From positions 403,027-445,021 of the forward strand of contig NZ_JH164926.1 in assembly GCF_000226875.1 (NCBI RefSeq): a DNA stretch of 41,995 nucleotides. Reading direction: 5' to 3'. The notes under the pieces were generated by a model. It ran no database searches and was not told the origin of the DNA. It saw only the letters and a program-made list of their open reading frames with translations. Below are positions 1-7,908 of this stretch, piece after piece. Both the position numbers and the translations under genes were made by a program. The DNA is from Neisseria shayeganii 871. Its GTDB lineage: Bacteria; Pseudomonadota; Gammaproteobacteria; Burkholderiales; Neisseriaceae. The stretch's first letter is position 1, and each line of letters opens with the position of its first letter.

Positions 1-1
1 A

Positions 2-118
2 GATAATACGATCAATCTAGCGGATATCCTCATCTCCTCAATACCCCTAAATTTCATTCAATTATTTAGGGAGCTCCTCACAAATACCTTCACAAGAATA
101 CAATTGATTGCAGGCTGA
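2..118 (+). pseudogene. 3' part of an unknown gene, cut by a MITE
   Basis: An open frame enters from the left edge and runs to a TGA at 116-118. That TGA is supplied by the first bases of the MITE. The visible 38 residues end LLTNTFTRIQLIAG. If the 162-nt MITE (116-277) is removed, the same frame continues from 278 as DYTFGPYNNQSVSDRFERGG and a final K, and stops at TAA 341-343, whose last base is the A of the next gene's ATG. I infer that this was one gene, translationally coupled to its neighbour, and that the MITE truncated it. I do not recognise the family. AT-rich composition suggests accessory DNA. Confidence 0.5.
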
Positions 119-277
119 GACCTTTGCAAAACTCCCATCTACGGCTCATTTCTGCGTTGTGTGCTGGTCGCTTGCCTATCTATATGATATGTCTGCCCAC
201 AAGGATTTCTGGCGTTCACGCTCGCTGCGCTGCTACGCCTTGAACTGTATCCACATCTGGGGGTTGCAAAGGCATCA
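116..277 (+). mobile_element. MITE copy 1 (162 bp)
   Basis: The left end reads TGAGACCTTTGCAAAA and the right end is a decayed inverted copy (TTGCAAAGGCATCA). The interior shares the tract TGCCTATCTATATGATATG and TGCTACGCCTTGAACTG with seven other copies in the window. It has no coding capacity of its own. The ends resemble, from memory, those of neisserial IS5-family elements, so a non-autonomous derivative is likely. An open frame across it (108-350) is an artefact. Confidence 0.85.
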
Positions 278-343
278 GACTATACTTTTGGGCCTTATAA
301 CAATCAGTCTGTTTCTGATCGTTTTGAGAGGGGAGGTAAGTAA
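278..343 (+). pseudogene. Severed C-terminal tail of the gene at the left edge
   Basis: Reading from 278 in the same frame as the frame at 2-118 gives 21 codons and a TAA at 341-343 that overlaps the ATG at 343. The frame identity, the lack of an internal stop and the ATG overlap support this being the displaced 3' end of the upstream gene. It also carries the GAGGGGAGG ribosome binding site of the next gene. A competing frame (279-350, hydrophobic) overlaps it but does not match the upstream frame. Confidence 0.45.
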
Positions 344-788
344 TGTTTAAGTTGAATGAGAAGTTTACTATTGTTTTTTCAATAATCAGTGCTATTGCGG
401 TTATTATTGGTGTTTATTTTGATATGCCGGACTCGGAGGAAAAAGTATTTCAAGATAGAAATAAAGCATTGGCGATAGAAGAAATTCATCGGCTAGCAGA
501 AAATATGGGGGCAGAAGTACTGAAACAGGATACAAGCCATTAGGAGCAACTACAGTTGCCTATACTGCCGATTACCGATTACCTGAGTGTATCTCGTCTG
601 AGAAATGGAAGGCCGTACTCACTCAGTCAGGCTATGAGTTTTCAAAAGTTGTTCCTGAAAATAGAGGTTTTTGGAAAAGAGGAATTATCGGCAGTGCCCC
701 TCTGGGAAAGGATCAATATTGCAATGAAGAATTATGGATTAACTTGCAAGTTTCATATTATAGAAACAGCCAGAATAATCTTTTTTAA
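343..788 (+). pseudogene. Frameshifted small membrane-anchored protein
   Basis: The ATG at 343 follows a strong GGGGAGG site and encodes an N-terminal membrane segment (about residues 8-27, FTIVFSIISAIAVIIGVYF) and a helix. The frame then stops early at 541-543. The other frame is open from before the stop to TAA 786-788 and reads TGYKPLGATTVAYTADYRL, a soluble domain with two cysteines (PEC and YCN). One extra base between about 507 and 530 would join the frames; a G5 tract at 507-511 and an A3 run at 523-525 are candidate sites. The restored protein would be about 148 residues with one anchor and an extracytoplasmic domain. The family is not recognised. A sequencing error or slippage cannot be excluded. 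Confidence 0.6.
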
Positions 789-847
789 AAAAATCAGATA
801 TTTACAATACAAATTAGATACTTTATTATTTTATCTTAGAATAATTT

Positions 848-1321
848 ATGATCATAGGTATAGAAGTGAAAAGATTAAATCAATTTAAGCCGTTCATTAA
901 CCTTTTGGGCAGGATATGTCTATTTTTTATCAGCGCCTATGTTTTATTTAACATTATTGACCCTCAAGGTTTTCTTTTTAAGAATAAATTGGATGGTTTT
1001 GAAAACGACAGATTGAGGGTAGTTAATGAAGTAACTGCATTATTATCTGATGATTATCACGTTACTTATACGGGAAAGGGGTTCCGAGCAAATATTGCTT
1101 ATGTCTATCTTGAAGTAAAAAGTAAAAAGAAAAATGGAGTGGATGATTTAGATGTTATAAATTTGATTAGAACTTTGGGATTTGATGAAAGGCTTTGTCG
1201 AAATTTAGAAGCAATTTCCGTTTCTGGTGATGATAAAATTCAACCAGACAGAACTTATCAAACCGTTTATATAAAATGGAAATATCCTGATTATTCCTGC
1301 CAGAAGACAGCATCAGAATAA
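848..1321 (+). CDS. Small membrane-anchored protein, unknown function
   Basis: This 157-residue protein has a hydrophobic segment at about residues 16-37 (INLLGRICLFFISAYVLFNI) and a hydrophilic C-terminal domain with two cysteines (ERLC and YSC). Neither the ATG at 848 nor an in-frame GTG at 866 has a strong ribosome binding site; the GTG has AGGT upstream. The DNA is very AT-rich compared with the dsbD gene that follows. Its plan (anchor, helix, strand with AYVY, helix ending in LGF) parallels that of the frameshifted neighbour at 343-788, so they may be distant paralogs. A guess is an immunity-type protein for the truncated upstream gene, but nothing in the sequence proves it. Confidence 0.6.
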   Translation: MIIGIEVKRLNQFKPFINLLGRICLFFISAYVLFNIIDPQGFLFKNKLDGFENDRLRVVNEVTALLSDDYHVTYTGKGFRANIAYVYLEVKSKKKNGVDDLDVINLIRTLGFDERLCRNLEAISVSGDDKIQPDRTYQTVYIKWKYPDYSCQKTASE

Positions 1322-1571
1322 GAATTAAGCATTACTGTCCGTCCGGCCCGCCGTACCGGCAGCGCCAAGAAAGCCTGCTGTCCTTTTCCCTCATGACAGA
1401 GGCCGGGAATAAGTGAAGATAATCGGTAGTGTCAGAAAACCCGTATGCTTATCGTCCAAGCAGCAACTCCGCTCAAATAGGGGTTTTTGCCCGCTTTTAC
1501 CCGACCGCCGGCCACGGCGCGGGGTGTTTTCCGTATAATCGCCGCCGTTTGCTTTTAACGGCCGTTTCGTT
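1322..1571. other. Intergenic region before dsbD
   Basis: The region marks the change from AT-rich accessory DNA to GC-rich core DNA. It holds a good -10 hexamer, TATAAT at 1534-1539, but no convincing -35 at normal spacing. An in-frame upstream extension of dsbD to 1429 lacks protein-like composition and is not accepted. No gene is seen. Confidence 0.4.
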
Positions 1572-1583
1572 TTCAGGTAGCCT
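1572..1583 (-). repeat. DNA uptake sequence
   Basis: Exact TTCAGGTAGCCT. It lies one base before the dsbD start codon, where the Shine-Dalgarno should be, so AGGTAG within it probably serves as the ribosome binding site. Confidence 0.9.
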
Positions 1584-1584
1584 G

Positions 1585-3384
1585 ATGTTCACCAAAATCT
1601 TCAAACCGTTTCTGTTCCTGCTTTGCCTCTGTTCGGCCTTTCACACCGCCCACGCGGTGGATGCCTCCGAGCTGCTGCCTGCCGATCAGGCCTTCCGCCC
1701 CACGGTGTTTGCCAATGCCGACCATTTGGAGCTGAATTTCCAAATTGCCGAAGGTTATTATTTGTATCAGGCCAAAATCGAGGCCGAAACCGAGCCGGCC
1801 GGCTTGTTGTCCGCCCCGCGTTTTGAGGGCGGTCAGGAAAAAGAAGACGAGTTTTTCGGCAAGCAGACGGTGTTCTACCGCCAAGCGCAAGGCCGGGTGG
1901 ATTACACGGGCACGCCGCCCGCCGCCTACCGCCTCACTCTGCACTATCAGGGTTGCGCCGATGTGGGCGTCTGCTATCCGCCGGTGAGCAAAACTTTTGA
2001 TATCCAAGGCGAAGGCGTGTACGGCGACACCGCAGCACCCGCCGGCGGCAGCCAACGCTTCGCCCCCGACAGCCGCCCTGCCCTGACGCCGGCGCCTTCC
2101 GCCGTGCCTGCGGAGAAAAGCCCGTTTTCCCTTTCGCGAGACACGCTCGGCGCCAATTTATTGGCGTTTTTTGTTTTCGGCATCGGCTTGAGCTTTACCG
2201 CCTGTATGTATCCGCTACTGCCCATCGTATCGGGCATCATCGTCGGCGACCGCAGCGCTTCCAAAGGACGCGGCTTCCTGCTGTCGTTTATTTATGTACA
2301 GGGTTTGGCCCTCACTTATACCTTGGTCGGCGTGGCGGCCGGTCTCACCGGCGCCCTGCTCACCGTGTGGCTGCAACAGCCGTGGGTGGTGCTGTCGGCA
2401 GCGGCTTTGATGGTGGTGCTGGCCTTGGGCATGTTTGACGTCTTCACCATTCAACTGCCCAGCCGTCTGCAAAGCTATTTCCAAAACCAGAGCAATAAAT
2501 TATCGGGCGGCAAAGCAGCGTCGGTGTTTGTTATGGGCATGCTGTCGGCGCTGATTGTCGGCCCCTGCGTGGCGCCGCCGCTGGCGGTGGCCTTGGGCTA
2601 TATAGGCCAAACCGGCGACGCCGCACTCGGCGGGCTGGCTTTGTACAGCCTGGCTTTGGGCACCGGTGTGCCGCTGATGCTGGTGGGCACCTTCGGCGGC
2701 CACATTCTGCCGCGTGCGGGCGACTGGATGAACGGCATCAAATATGCCTTCGGCGTGATTTTGCTGGCCGTTGCCGTTTATCTGGCGACACCGTTTTTGC
2801 CTTATCCGCTGGTGGCGGTGCTCTATTCGCTGCTGTTGGTGATTCCCGGCGGCCTGCTGCTGGCCCGCTGGCGCCGGCAAGCGCCGGCCGTGAAACCGGT
2901 GGCGCTCGGCTTGGGCGTGGCCCTGCTGACCTTGGGCGTGTTTTTTGCGGTGCAAAGCGGCCGCATGCAGCCCACTTTCCTCCATCACGCCTTAACCCTG
3001 TTTCCGCCCACAACCGCTGCCGAAGGCGCGACACACCACCGCTTTAGCGAGCCGGATAAATTGTCCGCCGCCATGCGCGCGGCTTTGGCCGAAGGCCGGC
3101 CGGTGCTGCTGGATTTTTATGCCGATTGGTGTGTAAGCTGCAAGGAAATGGAAGCCAAAACCTTTAACCAGCCCGAAGTGCAGGCCGCCGTACCTTTGGA
3201 CCGTCTGTTCCAAATCGACCTCACCGCCAATACGCCCGAGCATCAGGCGCTGCTGAAAGAATACGGTCTGGTGGGCCCGCCCGGCCTGCTGGTGCTGTAT
3301 CCGGACGGACGGCGCAGCGATCCCCTGATTGGCTTTGCGGCACCCGAAGAATTCATCCGCTGGTACCGGGCACGGCAGCACTAA
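1585..3384 (+). CDS. dsbD: Thiol:disulfide interchange protein DsbD
   Basis: DsbD moves electrons from cytoplasmic thioredoxin across the inner membrane to periplasmic thiol proteins such as DsbC and cytochrome c maturation factors. The 599-residue protein starts with a signal peptide ending near HTAHA (residue 24). The N-terminal periplasmic domain has the cysteine pair C124 and C130. A membrane domain of about eight segments carries C207 (FTACMYP) and C328 (VGPCVAPP). A C-terminal thioredoxin domain has C516-V-S-C519. All six redox cysteines are present. The ATG at 1585 is chosen because it gives an intact signal peptide. A strong terminator follows. Confidence 0.96.
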   Translation: MFTKIFKPFLFLLCLCSAFHTAHAVDASELLPADQAFRPTVFANADHLELNFQIAEGYYLYQAKIEAETEPAGLLSAPRFEGGQEKEDEFFGKQTVFYRQAQGRVDYTGTPPAAYRLTLHYQGCADVGVCYPPVSKTFDIQGEGVYGDTAAPAGGSQRFAPDSRPALTPAPSAVPAEKSPFSLSRDTLGANLLAFFVFGIGLSFTACMYPLLPIVSGIIVGDRSASKGRGFLLSFIYVQGLALTYTLVGVAAGLTGALLTVWLQQPWVVLSAAALMVVLALGMFDVFTIQLPSRLQSYFQNQSNKLSGGKAASVFVMGMLSALIVGPCVAPPLAVALGYIGQTGDAALGGLALYSLALGTGVPLMLVGTFGGHILPRAGDWMNGIKYAFGVILLAVAVYLATPFLPYPLVAVLYSLLLVIPGGLLLARWRRQAPAVKPVALGLGVALLTLGVFFAVQSGRMQPTFLHHALTLFPPTTAAEGATHHRFSEPDKLSAAMRAALAEGRPVLLDFYADWCVSCKEMEAKTFNQPEVQAAVPLDRLFQIDLTANTPEHQALLKEYGLVGPPGLLVLYPDGRRSDPLIGFAAPEEFIRWYRARQH

Positions 3385-3417
3385 GCCTGCGCTTACCCTA
3401 CCCCTCTAAAACTGCTG

Positions 3418-3450
3418 ACGGCACAAGGGAAAACCTTGTGCCGTTTTTTT
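3418..3450 (+). terminator. Rho-independent terminator of dsbD
   Basis: An 11-bp perfect stem (ACGGCACAAGG with CCTTGTGCCGT) is followed by a run of seven T. Confidence 0.9.
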
Positions 3451-3562
3451 GCGCTTAAAGATGCCCGCCTGTCCGAAAACATCTTGAAATTTTGCTTTCG
3501 CGCAAACAAGCGGCAGATTTTTCTGTATCCGGCCCGTCGGCAAATTGCCTATCGGGCGGGAA

Positions 3563-3602
3563 ACCATTATCATATTCACGAATAAATAAGAACCACTATA
3601 AT
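3563..3602 (+). promoter_or_regulatory. feo promoter with Fur-like site
   Basis: A -35 TTCACG (3575-3580) and a -10 TATAAT (3597-3602) are 16 bp apart. The tract AACCATTATCATATTCA at 3562-3578 resembles half of a Fur box and overlaps the -35, where a repressor would block polymerase. Iron control by Fur is usual for feoAB; the site is inferred by eye. Confidence 0.5.
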
Positions 3603-3659
3603 TCTCTTTGTTGCCCGTTTCCCCGGGTGATGCCGTGCTCGCCGCGTTCCTTCCCGGTT

Positions 3660-3671
3660 TTCAGGTAGCCT
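3660..3671 (-). repeat. DNA uptake sequence
   Basis: Exact TTCAGGTAGCCT in the feoA leader, followed by GA as in many copies here. Confidence 0.9.
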
Positions 3672-3729
3672 GAAGCCTTTGTCCGGCAACGTTTCTTCTT
3701 TTCTATCCCACTCTTGTGAGGTCATCCTT

Positions 3730-3996
3730 ATGTCTGTTTTGCCCCTCTCCCGTGTGCCCAAAGGCGCACAGGTGCGGATTGAATCCATTGCGCCCAATCC
3801 CGCTTTCGGCGAATTGGATGCCGTGGTCAGCCGCCGTTTGGCCGATTTGGGTTTTTCCAACGGCATGCCGCTCACCCTGATTGCCGTCGGCCTGCTCGGC
3901 AAAGGACCTTATGCGGTGCGGCTGGGCAACCAATCCCAGTTTTCCCTGCGCCAGGCCGAAGCGCAGAAGATACTGTGCTGCACCGGCGATAGCTGA
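3730..3996 (+). CDS. feoA: Ferrous iron transport protein A
   Basis: FeoA is a small cytoplasmic SH3-like protein needed for FeoB-dependent Fe(II) uptake. The protein is 88 residues, normal for the family. It shows the FeoA pattern of a short strand-rich fold with RLADLGFSNGMPLTL and an ending strand RLGNQSQFSLR. The ATG at 3730 has GTGAGG about 8 bases upstream and is preferred to an in-frame start at 3679, which would read through the leader. It is the first gene of a three-gene feo operon; an 81-bp gap containing a DUS separates it from feoB. Confidence 0.92.
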   Translation: MSVLPLSRVPKGAQVRIESIAPNPAFGELDAVVSRRLADLGFSNGMPLTLIAVGLLGKGPYAVRLGNQSQFSLRQAEAQKILCCTGDS

Positions 3997-4042
3997 GCCG
4001 GCCGTAAGTATTCATCAAAACGTTTTTTCCGGCAGCCTGTCT

Positions 4043-4054
4043 TTCAGGTAGCCT
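4043..4054 (-). repeat. DNA uptake sequence
   Basis: Exact TTCAGGTAGCCT in the feoA-feoB gap, 23 bp before the feoB ATG. Confidence 0.9.
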
Positions 4055-4077
4055 GCCGCCCTGCTGAGGAACACAAA

Positions 4078-5940
4078 ATGGATTTCAGTTATTACGTCTT
4101 GGTCGGTGCGCCCAACTGCGGCAAAACCGTGCTGTTCAACGGCCTCACTGGCTCGAATGCCAAAGTGGCCAACTACCCCGGCGTGACGGTGGACAAACGC
4201 GAAGGCGTCTTTATCGACGACAGCAACATCCACATCATCGACCTACCCGGCACCTACAGCCTGCGCACCACCAGCCCGGATGAAAACGTGACCCGCGATA
4301 TGGTGCTGGGCAAATACGGCCAAGTGCCCGACGCCATCATCGCGGTGGCCGACGCCACCAATCTGCGCATGACGCTGCGCATGATTTTGGAGCTGAAAAC
4401 GCTGGGCATACCGATGGCGGTTTCCTTAAACATGAGCGACGTCGCCCGCGCCCGCGGTCTGGAAATTGATGCGGCCAAACTGAGCGGGCTGCTCGGCATA
4501 CCGGTATTGGAAACCGCCGCTGTGCGCCGCGAAAGTATTCAGACCGTACGCGAGGCGGTGGCCAAATTGCCGCGCAAACACACGCAAACATTCGACCCCG
4601 CCGCAGCGGCGCGCGATTTGGAAGCGCTGGACAGTGCTGCGCTGTACGCCGAAGTGGAAAGCATTTTGGCGCAAGTGGTACGCAGCGAAATGAAGCTGCC
4701 TGCTTGGCACCGCCGCTTGGACAGCATCGTGCTGCATCCGTTTTGGGGCATGCTGATTCTGATGGCCGTGCTGCTGTTGGTGTTTCAGGCCGTGTATTCG
4801 TGGTCGGAACCGCTGATGGGCTGGATTGAAGAGGGCTTCGGCGCCTTGGGCGAATGGGTGGCGGCCACCCTGCCGCCGGGCATTTTGCAGGATTTGCTGG
4901 TCAACGGCGTGATCGCCGGCATCGGCAGCGTGTTGGTGTTTCTGCCGCAAATCACCATTCTGTTCGCCTTCATCCTGCTGTTGGAAGATTCGGGCTACCT
5001 GCCGCGTGCGGCCTTTCTACTCGACAATCTGCTCGCCCAAAGCGGGCTGTCAGGCCGCTCTTTCATCCCGCTGTTATCGAGTTTTGCCTGCGCGGTGCCG
5101 GCGGTGATGTCGGCGCGCACCATTCATGATCCGCGCGAACGGCTGGTAACCATCGCCATCGCACCCATGCTCACCTGCTCGGCCCGCCTGCCGGTGTATG
5201 CGCTGATTATTGCGGCCGTGATTCCGCAGCAAACCGTGTGGGGAGTCTTCAATCTGCAGGGGCTGACGCTGTTCGGCCTGTATGCGGTGGCGATTCTGTC
5301 AGCCGGCTTGGTGGCCTATGTGATGAAGCTGCTGGCCACCCGCCGCGGCAAAGTGCAGCAGTTTCCGCTGCTGATGGAGCTGCCTACCTTCCGTATGCCC
5401 AATTTCAAACACATTGTGACCAGCTTGTGGGAGCGCGTTTCTGCCTTCCTGAAACGCGCCGGTACGGTGATTTTCGCCATCAGCGTGGTGTTGTGGGTGT
5501 TGGTGAGTTTCCCCGCCCCGCCGGAGGGGGCAACAGGTGCCGCCATCGACCACAGCTTTGCCGGCCAACTCGGCCATTTGATCCAACCCTTGTTCGCGCC
5601 CTTGGGCTTTACTTGGGAAATGTGCATTGCCATGATTCCCGGCCTGGCGGCTCGTGAAGTGGTGGTGGCGGCGCTGGGCACCGTGTACGCGGTGGGAGCC
5701 GATTCGGAAGAAGCGGTGCAGAACGCCCTGATTCCGGTGGTATCCGGCGGCTGGGGCCTGCCCACGGCCTTTGCTTTCCTGGCTTGGTATGTGTATGCCC
5801 CGATGTGCATGGCCACGCTGGCAGTGATCAAGCGGGAAACCAAATCGGCCAAGCATACCTTGCTGATTACCGCTTATCTGTTTGCACTGGCTTATGCCGC
5901 GGCTTTTGTGGTGTATCAAATAACTTCGAGGTTAGTCTGA
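4078..5940 (+). CDS. feoB: Ferrous iron transporter FeoB
   Basis: FeoB is the inner-membrane Fe(II) transporter with a cytoplasmic G-domain. The 620-residue protein has G1 GAPNCGKT (residues 10-17), G3 DLPG (55-58) and G4 NMSD (118-121). A polytopic membrane domain starts near residue 220 and contains two gate-like stretches with conserved cysteines (SFACAVPAVMSART and LTCSARLPVYAL). The length fits the shorter neisserial FeoB rather than the roughly 770-residue enterobacterial form. AGGA lies just before the ATG. The stop overlaps the start of the next small gene by one base, so the two are co-translated. Confidence 0.96.
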   Translation: MDFSYYVLVGAPNCGKTVLFNGLTGSNAKVANYPGVTVDKREGVFIDDSNIHIIDLPGTYSLRTTSPDENVTRDMVLGKYGQVPDAIIAVADATNLRMTLRMILELKTLGIPMAVSLNMSDVARARGLEIDAAKLSGLLGIPVLETAAVRRESIQTVREAVAKLPRKHTQTFDPAAAARDLEALDSAALYAEVESILAQVVRSEMKLPAWHRRLDSIVLHPFWGMLILMAVLLLVFQAVYSWSEPLMGWIEEGFGALGEWVAATLPPGILQDLLVNGVIAGIGSVLVFLPQITILFAFILLLEDSGYLPRAAFLLDNLLAQSGLSGRSFIPLLSSFACAVPAVMSARTIHDPRERLVTIAIAPMLTCSARLPVYALIIAAVIPQQTVWGVFNLQGLTLFGLYAVAILSAGLVAYVMKLLATRRGKVQQFPLLMELPTFRMPNFKHIVTSLWERVSAFLKRAGTVIFAISVVLWVLVSFPAPPEGATGAAIDHSFAGQLGHLIQPLFAPLGFTWEMCIAMIPGLAAREVVVAALGTVYAVGADSEEAVQNALIPVVSGGWGLPTAFAFLAWYVYAPMCMATLAVIKRETKSAKHTLLITAYLFALAYAAAFVVYQITSRLV

Positions 5941-6086
5941 TGGAACAAATGATTATTGTCGGCATCATCGTGCTGCTGAGCGCGGGCTACCTGCTCCGCA
6001 AGTTTGTTTTCAAACCGAAATCGGGCGGCAATTCGGCTTGCGGCGGCTGCGACCGCTGCGGCGGCCGCAAAGGCGGCTGTCATTAG
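5940..6086 (+). CDS. FeoB-associated Cys-rich membrane protein
   Basis: The 48-residue protein starts at an ATG whose A is the last base of the feoB stop (TGATG). It has one membrane helix (about residues 4-18, MIIVGIIVLLSAGYLL), a basic stretch, then a glycine-rich tail with four cysteines (CGGCDRCGGRKGGC) and a final His. Small proteins of this design follow feoB in many bacteria and are named FeoB-associated Cys-rich proteins. They may occupy the place of FeoC, perhaps binding iron or sensing redox state. The precise role is unknown. Confidence 0.85.
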   Translation: MEQMIIVGIIVLLSAGYLLRKFVFKPKSGGNSACGGCDRCGGRKGGCH

Positions 6087-6106
6087 AGAATAGATGGATT
6101 TCTGTT

Positions 6107-6118
6107 TTCAGGTAGCCT
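6107..6118 (-). repeat. DNA uptake sequence
   Basis: Exact TTCAGGTAGCCT between the convergent feo operon and pyrF. It is followed by an imperfect hairpin (about 6128-6165, ACAACCC opposite GGGCTGT) that may end transcription of pyrF. Confidence 0.88.
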
Positions 6119-6182
6119 GAGACGCCTATAAAAACAACCCCGATGCCTTTTGGCAGCAGGGCTGTTCTATTGGTGTCAAACC

Positions 6183-6917
6183 TTATTGGCCGGCGGCCTG
6201 ACGGTTGATTTCCTGCAACACCGCCAGCGGATCGGCGGCGCGGGTGATCGGGCGGCCCATCACCAAATAGCTGGAGCCGGCGGCCAGCGCCTGTTGCGGG
6301 GTCATGATGCGGCGCTGGTCGTCTTGCTTGGCCGCGGTGTCCAAACGGATACCGGGCGTCACCAACACGAAATCGCCGCCCAAGCTTTGGCGCAAGGCAG
6401 CCGCTTCGTGGGCGGAGCAGACCACGCCGTCCAAACCCGATTGCTGCGCCAAGCCGGCCCACCGCAGCACGCACTCCTCAACCGGCAGCGGCCAGCCCAG
6501 CTCGGCCAAATCGGCCGCTTCCATGCTGGTGAGTACAGTGACGCCGATCAAGAGCGGTTTGTTTGCATAATTGGCCACTGCTTCGGCGGCAGCCTCCATC
6601 ATGCGGCGGCCGCCCGAAGCGTGCATGTCCACCATCCACACGCCCATTTCCGCCGCCACCTTGCAGGCCTGCGCCACGGTGTTGGGGATGTCGTGGTATT
6701 TCAGATCGAGAAACAGTTTGAAGCCCTGCTGAATCAGCTGTTCGGCCAGGCGGCGGCCGGTGGCGGTAAACAGCTCCTTGCCGATTTTCAGCTGGCACAG
6801 ATCGGGGCTGAGACGGCGCACAAAGGCCAGCGTATCGGCCTCGTTGGCGAAATCCAACGCCACAATCACCGGCGTGCGAGCAGAGGAAAGCGGATAGTCG
6901 GTAAGCAGGGGGTTCAT
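6183..6917 (-). CDS. pyrF: Orotidine 5'-phosphate decarboxylase
   Basis: This cytoplasmic enzyme makes UMP from OMP in the last step of pyrimidine synthesis. The 244-residue protein has the catalytic D71-x-K73-xx-D76 motif (DLKYHDIPNT), the substrate-binding aspartate in VALDF (D22) and K44. Its C-terminal phosphate-binding region reads YLVMGRPIT. Length and motifs are typical. The start has GGAGAA upstream on the coding strand. It is separated by a DUS and a MITE from the next minus-strand gene and is probably its own unit. Confidence 0.96.
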   Translation of the reverse strand: MNPLLTDYPLSSARTPVIVALDFANEADTLAFVRRLSPDLCQLKIGKELFTATGRRLAEQLIQQGFKLFLDLKYHDIPNTVAQACKVAAEMGVWMVDMHASGGRRMMEAAAEAVANYANKPLLIGVTVLTSMEAADLAELGWPLPVEECVLRWAGLAQQSGLDGVVCSAHEAAALRQSLGGDFVLVTPGIRLDTAAKQDDQRRIMTPQQALAAGSSYLVMGRPITRAADPLAVLQEINRQAAGQ

Positions 6918-6979
6918 CTTCGGTTCTCCTAATCTATGGAAGCGGAATGAATAAGGTATTCAATAAAAGGCCGTTTGCT

Positions 6980-6991
6980 TTCAGGTAGCCT
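6980..6991 (-). repeat. DNA uptake sequence abutting MITE copy 2
   Basis: Exact TTCAGGTAGCCT. Its last T is also the first base of the MITE end TGAGACC. Confidence 0.9.
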
Positions 6992-7135
6992 GAGACCTTA
7001 GCAAAACCCCCAGATGTGGATGCAGTTCAAGGCGTAGCAGCGCAGCGAGTGCAGACATATCATATAGATAGGCAAGCGAGCGAGCAGCACACAACGCGGA
7101 AATGCGCCGCAGATGAGGGTGTTGCTAAGGTCTCA
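6991..7135 (-). mobile_element. MITE copy 2 (145 bp)
   Basis: The ends TGAGACCTTAGCAAAACCCC and GTTGCTAAGGTCTCA are inverted, and both carry the same T-to-A change in the TTTGCAAAA core (TTAGC). The matching change at both ends suggests the ends were kept paired, for instance by mobilisation or conversion. The interior carries the family core in the opposite orientation to copy 1. Confidence 0.88.
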
Positions 7136-7179
7136 GTGAGCGCAAACGGCTTTGCTCTGTTTGGGGCCCGGGCAACCAT

Positions 7180-7878
7180 TCATACAGCCACGCCGGCCAG
7201 TTTGCCGACCATGGCACTCAGCGCCAAAGCCGCCACGCCCCATCCCGTGATGCGCCGCACCGCCGGCCACGCAGGCGCGCCGCCCAATCTGGCCGACACC
7301 GCGCCCAATATACCCAAACCGAGCAAGGTGGCCGCTGCCAGCGCAGGCAGACGCCCACTTTCCGGCATGCCCGCCACGACCAGCAGCGGCGGCAAGGCGC
7401 CGGCGGAAAAAGCCAGCGCCGAAGTCCAAGCCGCCTGCAGCGGTTTGGCCTGCGCCGCATCGCTGAGGCCGATTTCATCGCGGGCGTGGGCGTCCAAAGC
7501 ATTGTGTTTGGTGAGTGCTTGGGCTACCTGAAAGGCCAGTTTTTCATCCAGGCCGCGGCTGCGGTAGATGGCGGCCAATTCGGCCAGTTCGGCTTGCGGA
7601 TTTTGCGCCAGTTCGCGGGCTTCCTGTTGCAGGTCGGCCCGTTCGGTATCGGCCTGGCTGGACACGGAAACATATTCTCCGGCCGACATCGACACCGCGC
7701 CGCCCACCCAGGCGGCAATGCCCGACAAGAGCAGAAAGCGGCTGTCGGGCGCGGCGGCGGCCACGCCCATGAGCAGGCTGGCGGTGGAAATCAAACCGTC
7801 GTTGGCGCCCAGCACCACCGCGCGCAGCCAGCTGTTGCGGCTGCTGTAATGCGGTTCGGCATGGTGGCTGCGGCTCAC
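7180..7878 (-). CDS. VIT1/CCC1 family Fe/Mn transporter
   Basis: Proteins of this family export or store iron or manganese. The 232-residue protein starts with the family pattern SSRNSWLRAVVLGANDGLIS. It then has a first membrane pair, a conserved MSAGEYVSVSSQADTE segment, a cytoplasmic helical metal-binding region, and three further membrane helices at the C-terminus. I choose the GTG at 7878, preceded by GGGGAG, because the longer frame to 7968 runs back through a DUS and into the next gene. An iron or manganese role fits a window with feoAB and fbpABC, but the metal cannot be told from sequence. Confidence 0.85.
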   Translation of the reverse strand: MSRSHHAEPHYSSRNSWLRAVVLGANDGLISTASLLMGVAAAAPDSRFLLLSGIAAWVGGAVSMSAGEYVSVSSQADTERADLQQEARELAQNPQAELAELAAIYRSRGLDEKLAFQVAQALTKHNALDAHARDEIGLSDAAQAKPLQAAWTSALAFSAGALPPLLVVAGMPESGRLPALAAATLLGLGILGAVSARLGGAPAWPAVRRITGWGVAALALSAMVGKLAGVAV

Positions 7879-7896
7879 GACGCTCCCCTTTCGGTT

Positions 7897-7908
7897 TTCA
7901 GGTAGCCT
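7897..7908 (-). repeat. DNA uptake sequence providing a stop codon
   Basis: Exact TTCAGGTAGCCT. On the minus strand it encodes the last two residues and the TGA stop (7898-7900) of the DMP19-like gene. Confidence 0.9.

Noticed and set aside
108..350. An 80-codon plus-strand frame with a hydrophobic tail
   Set aside because: Most of it is MITE sequence. The tail competes with a better frame (278-343) that matches the upstream gene and overlaps the next ATG.
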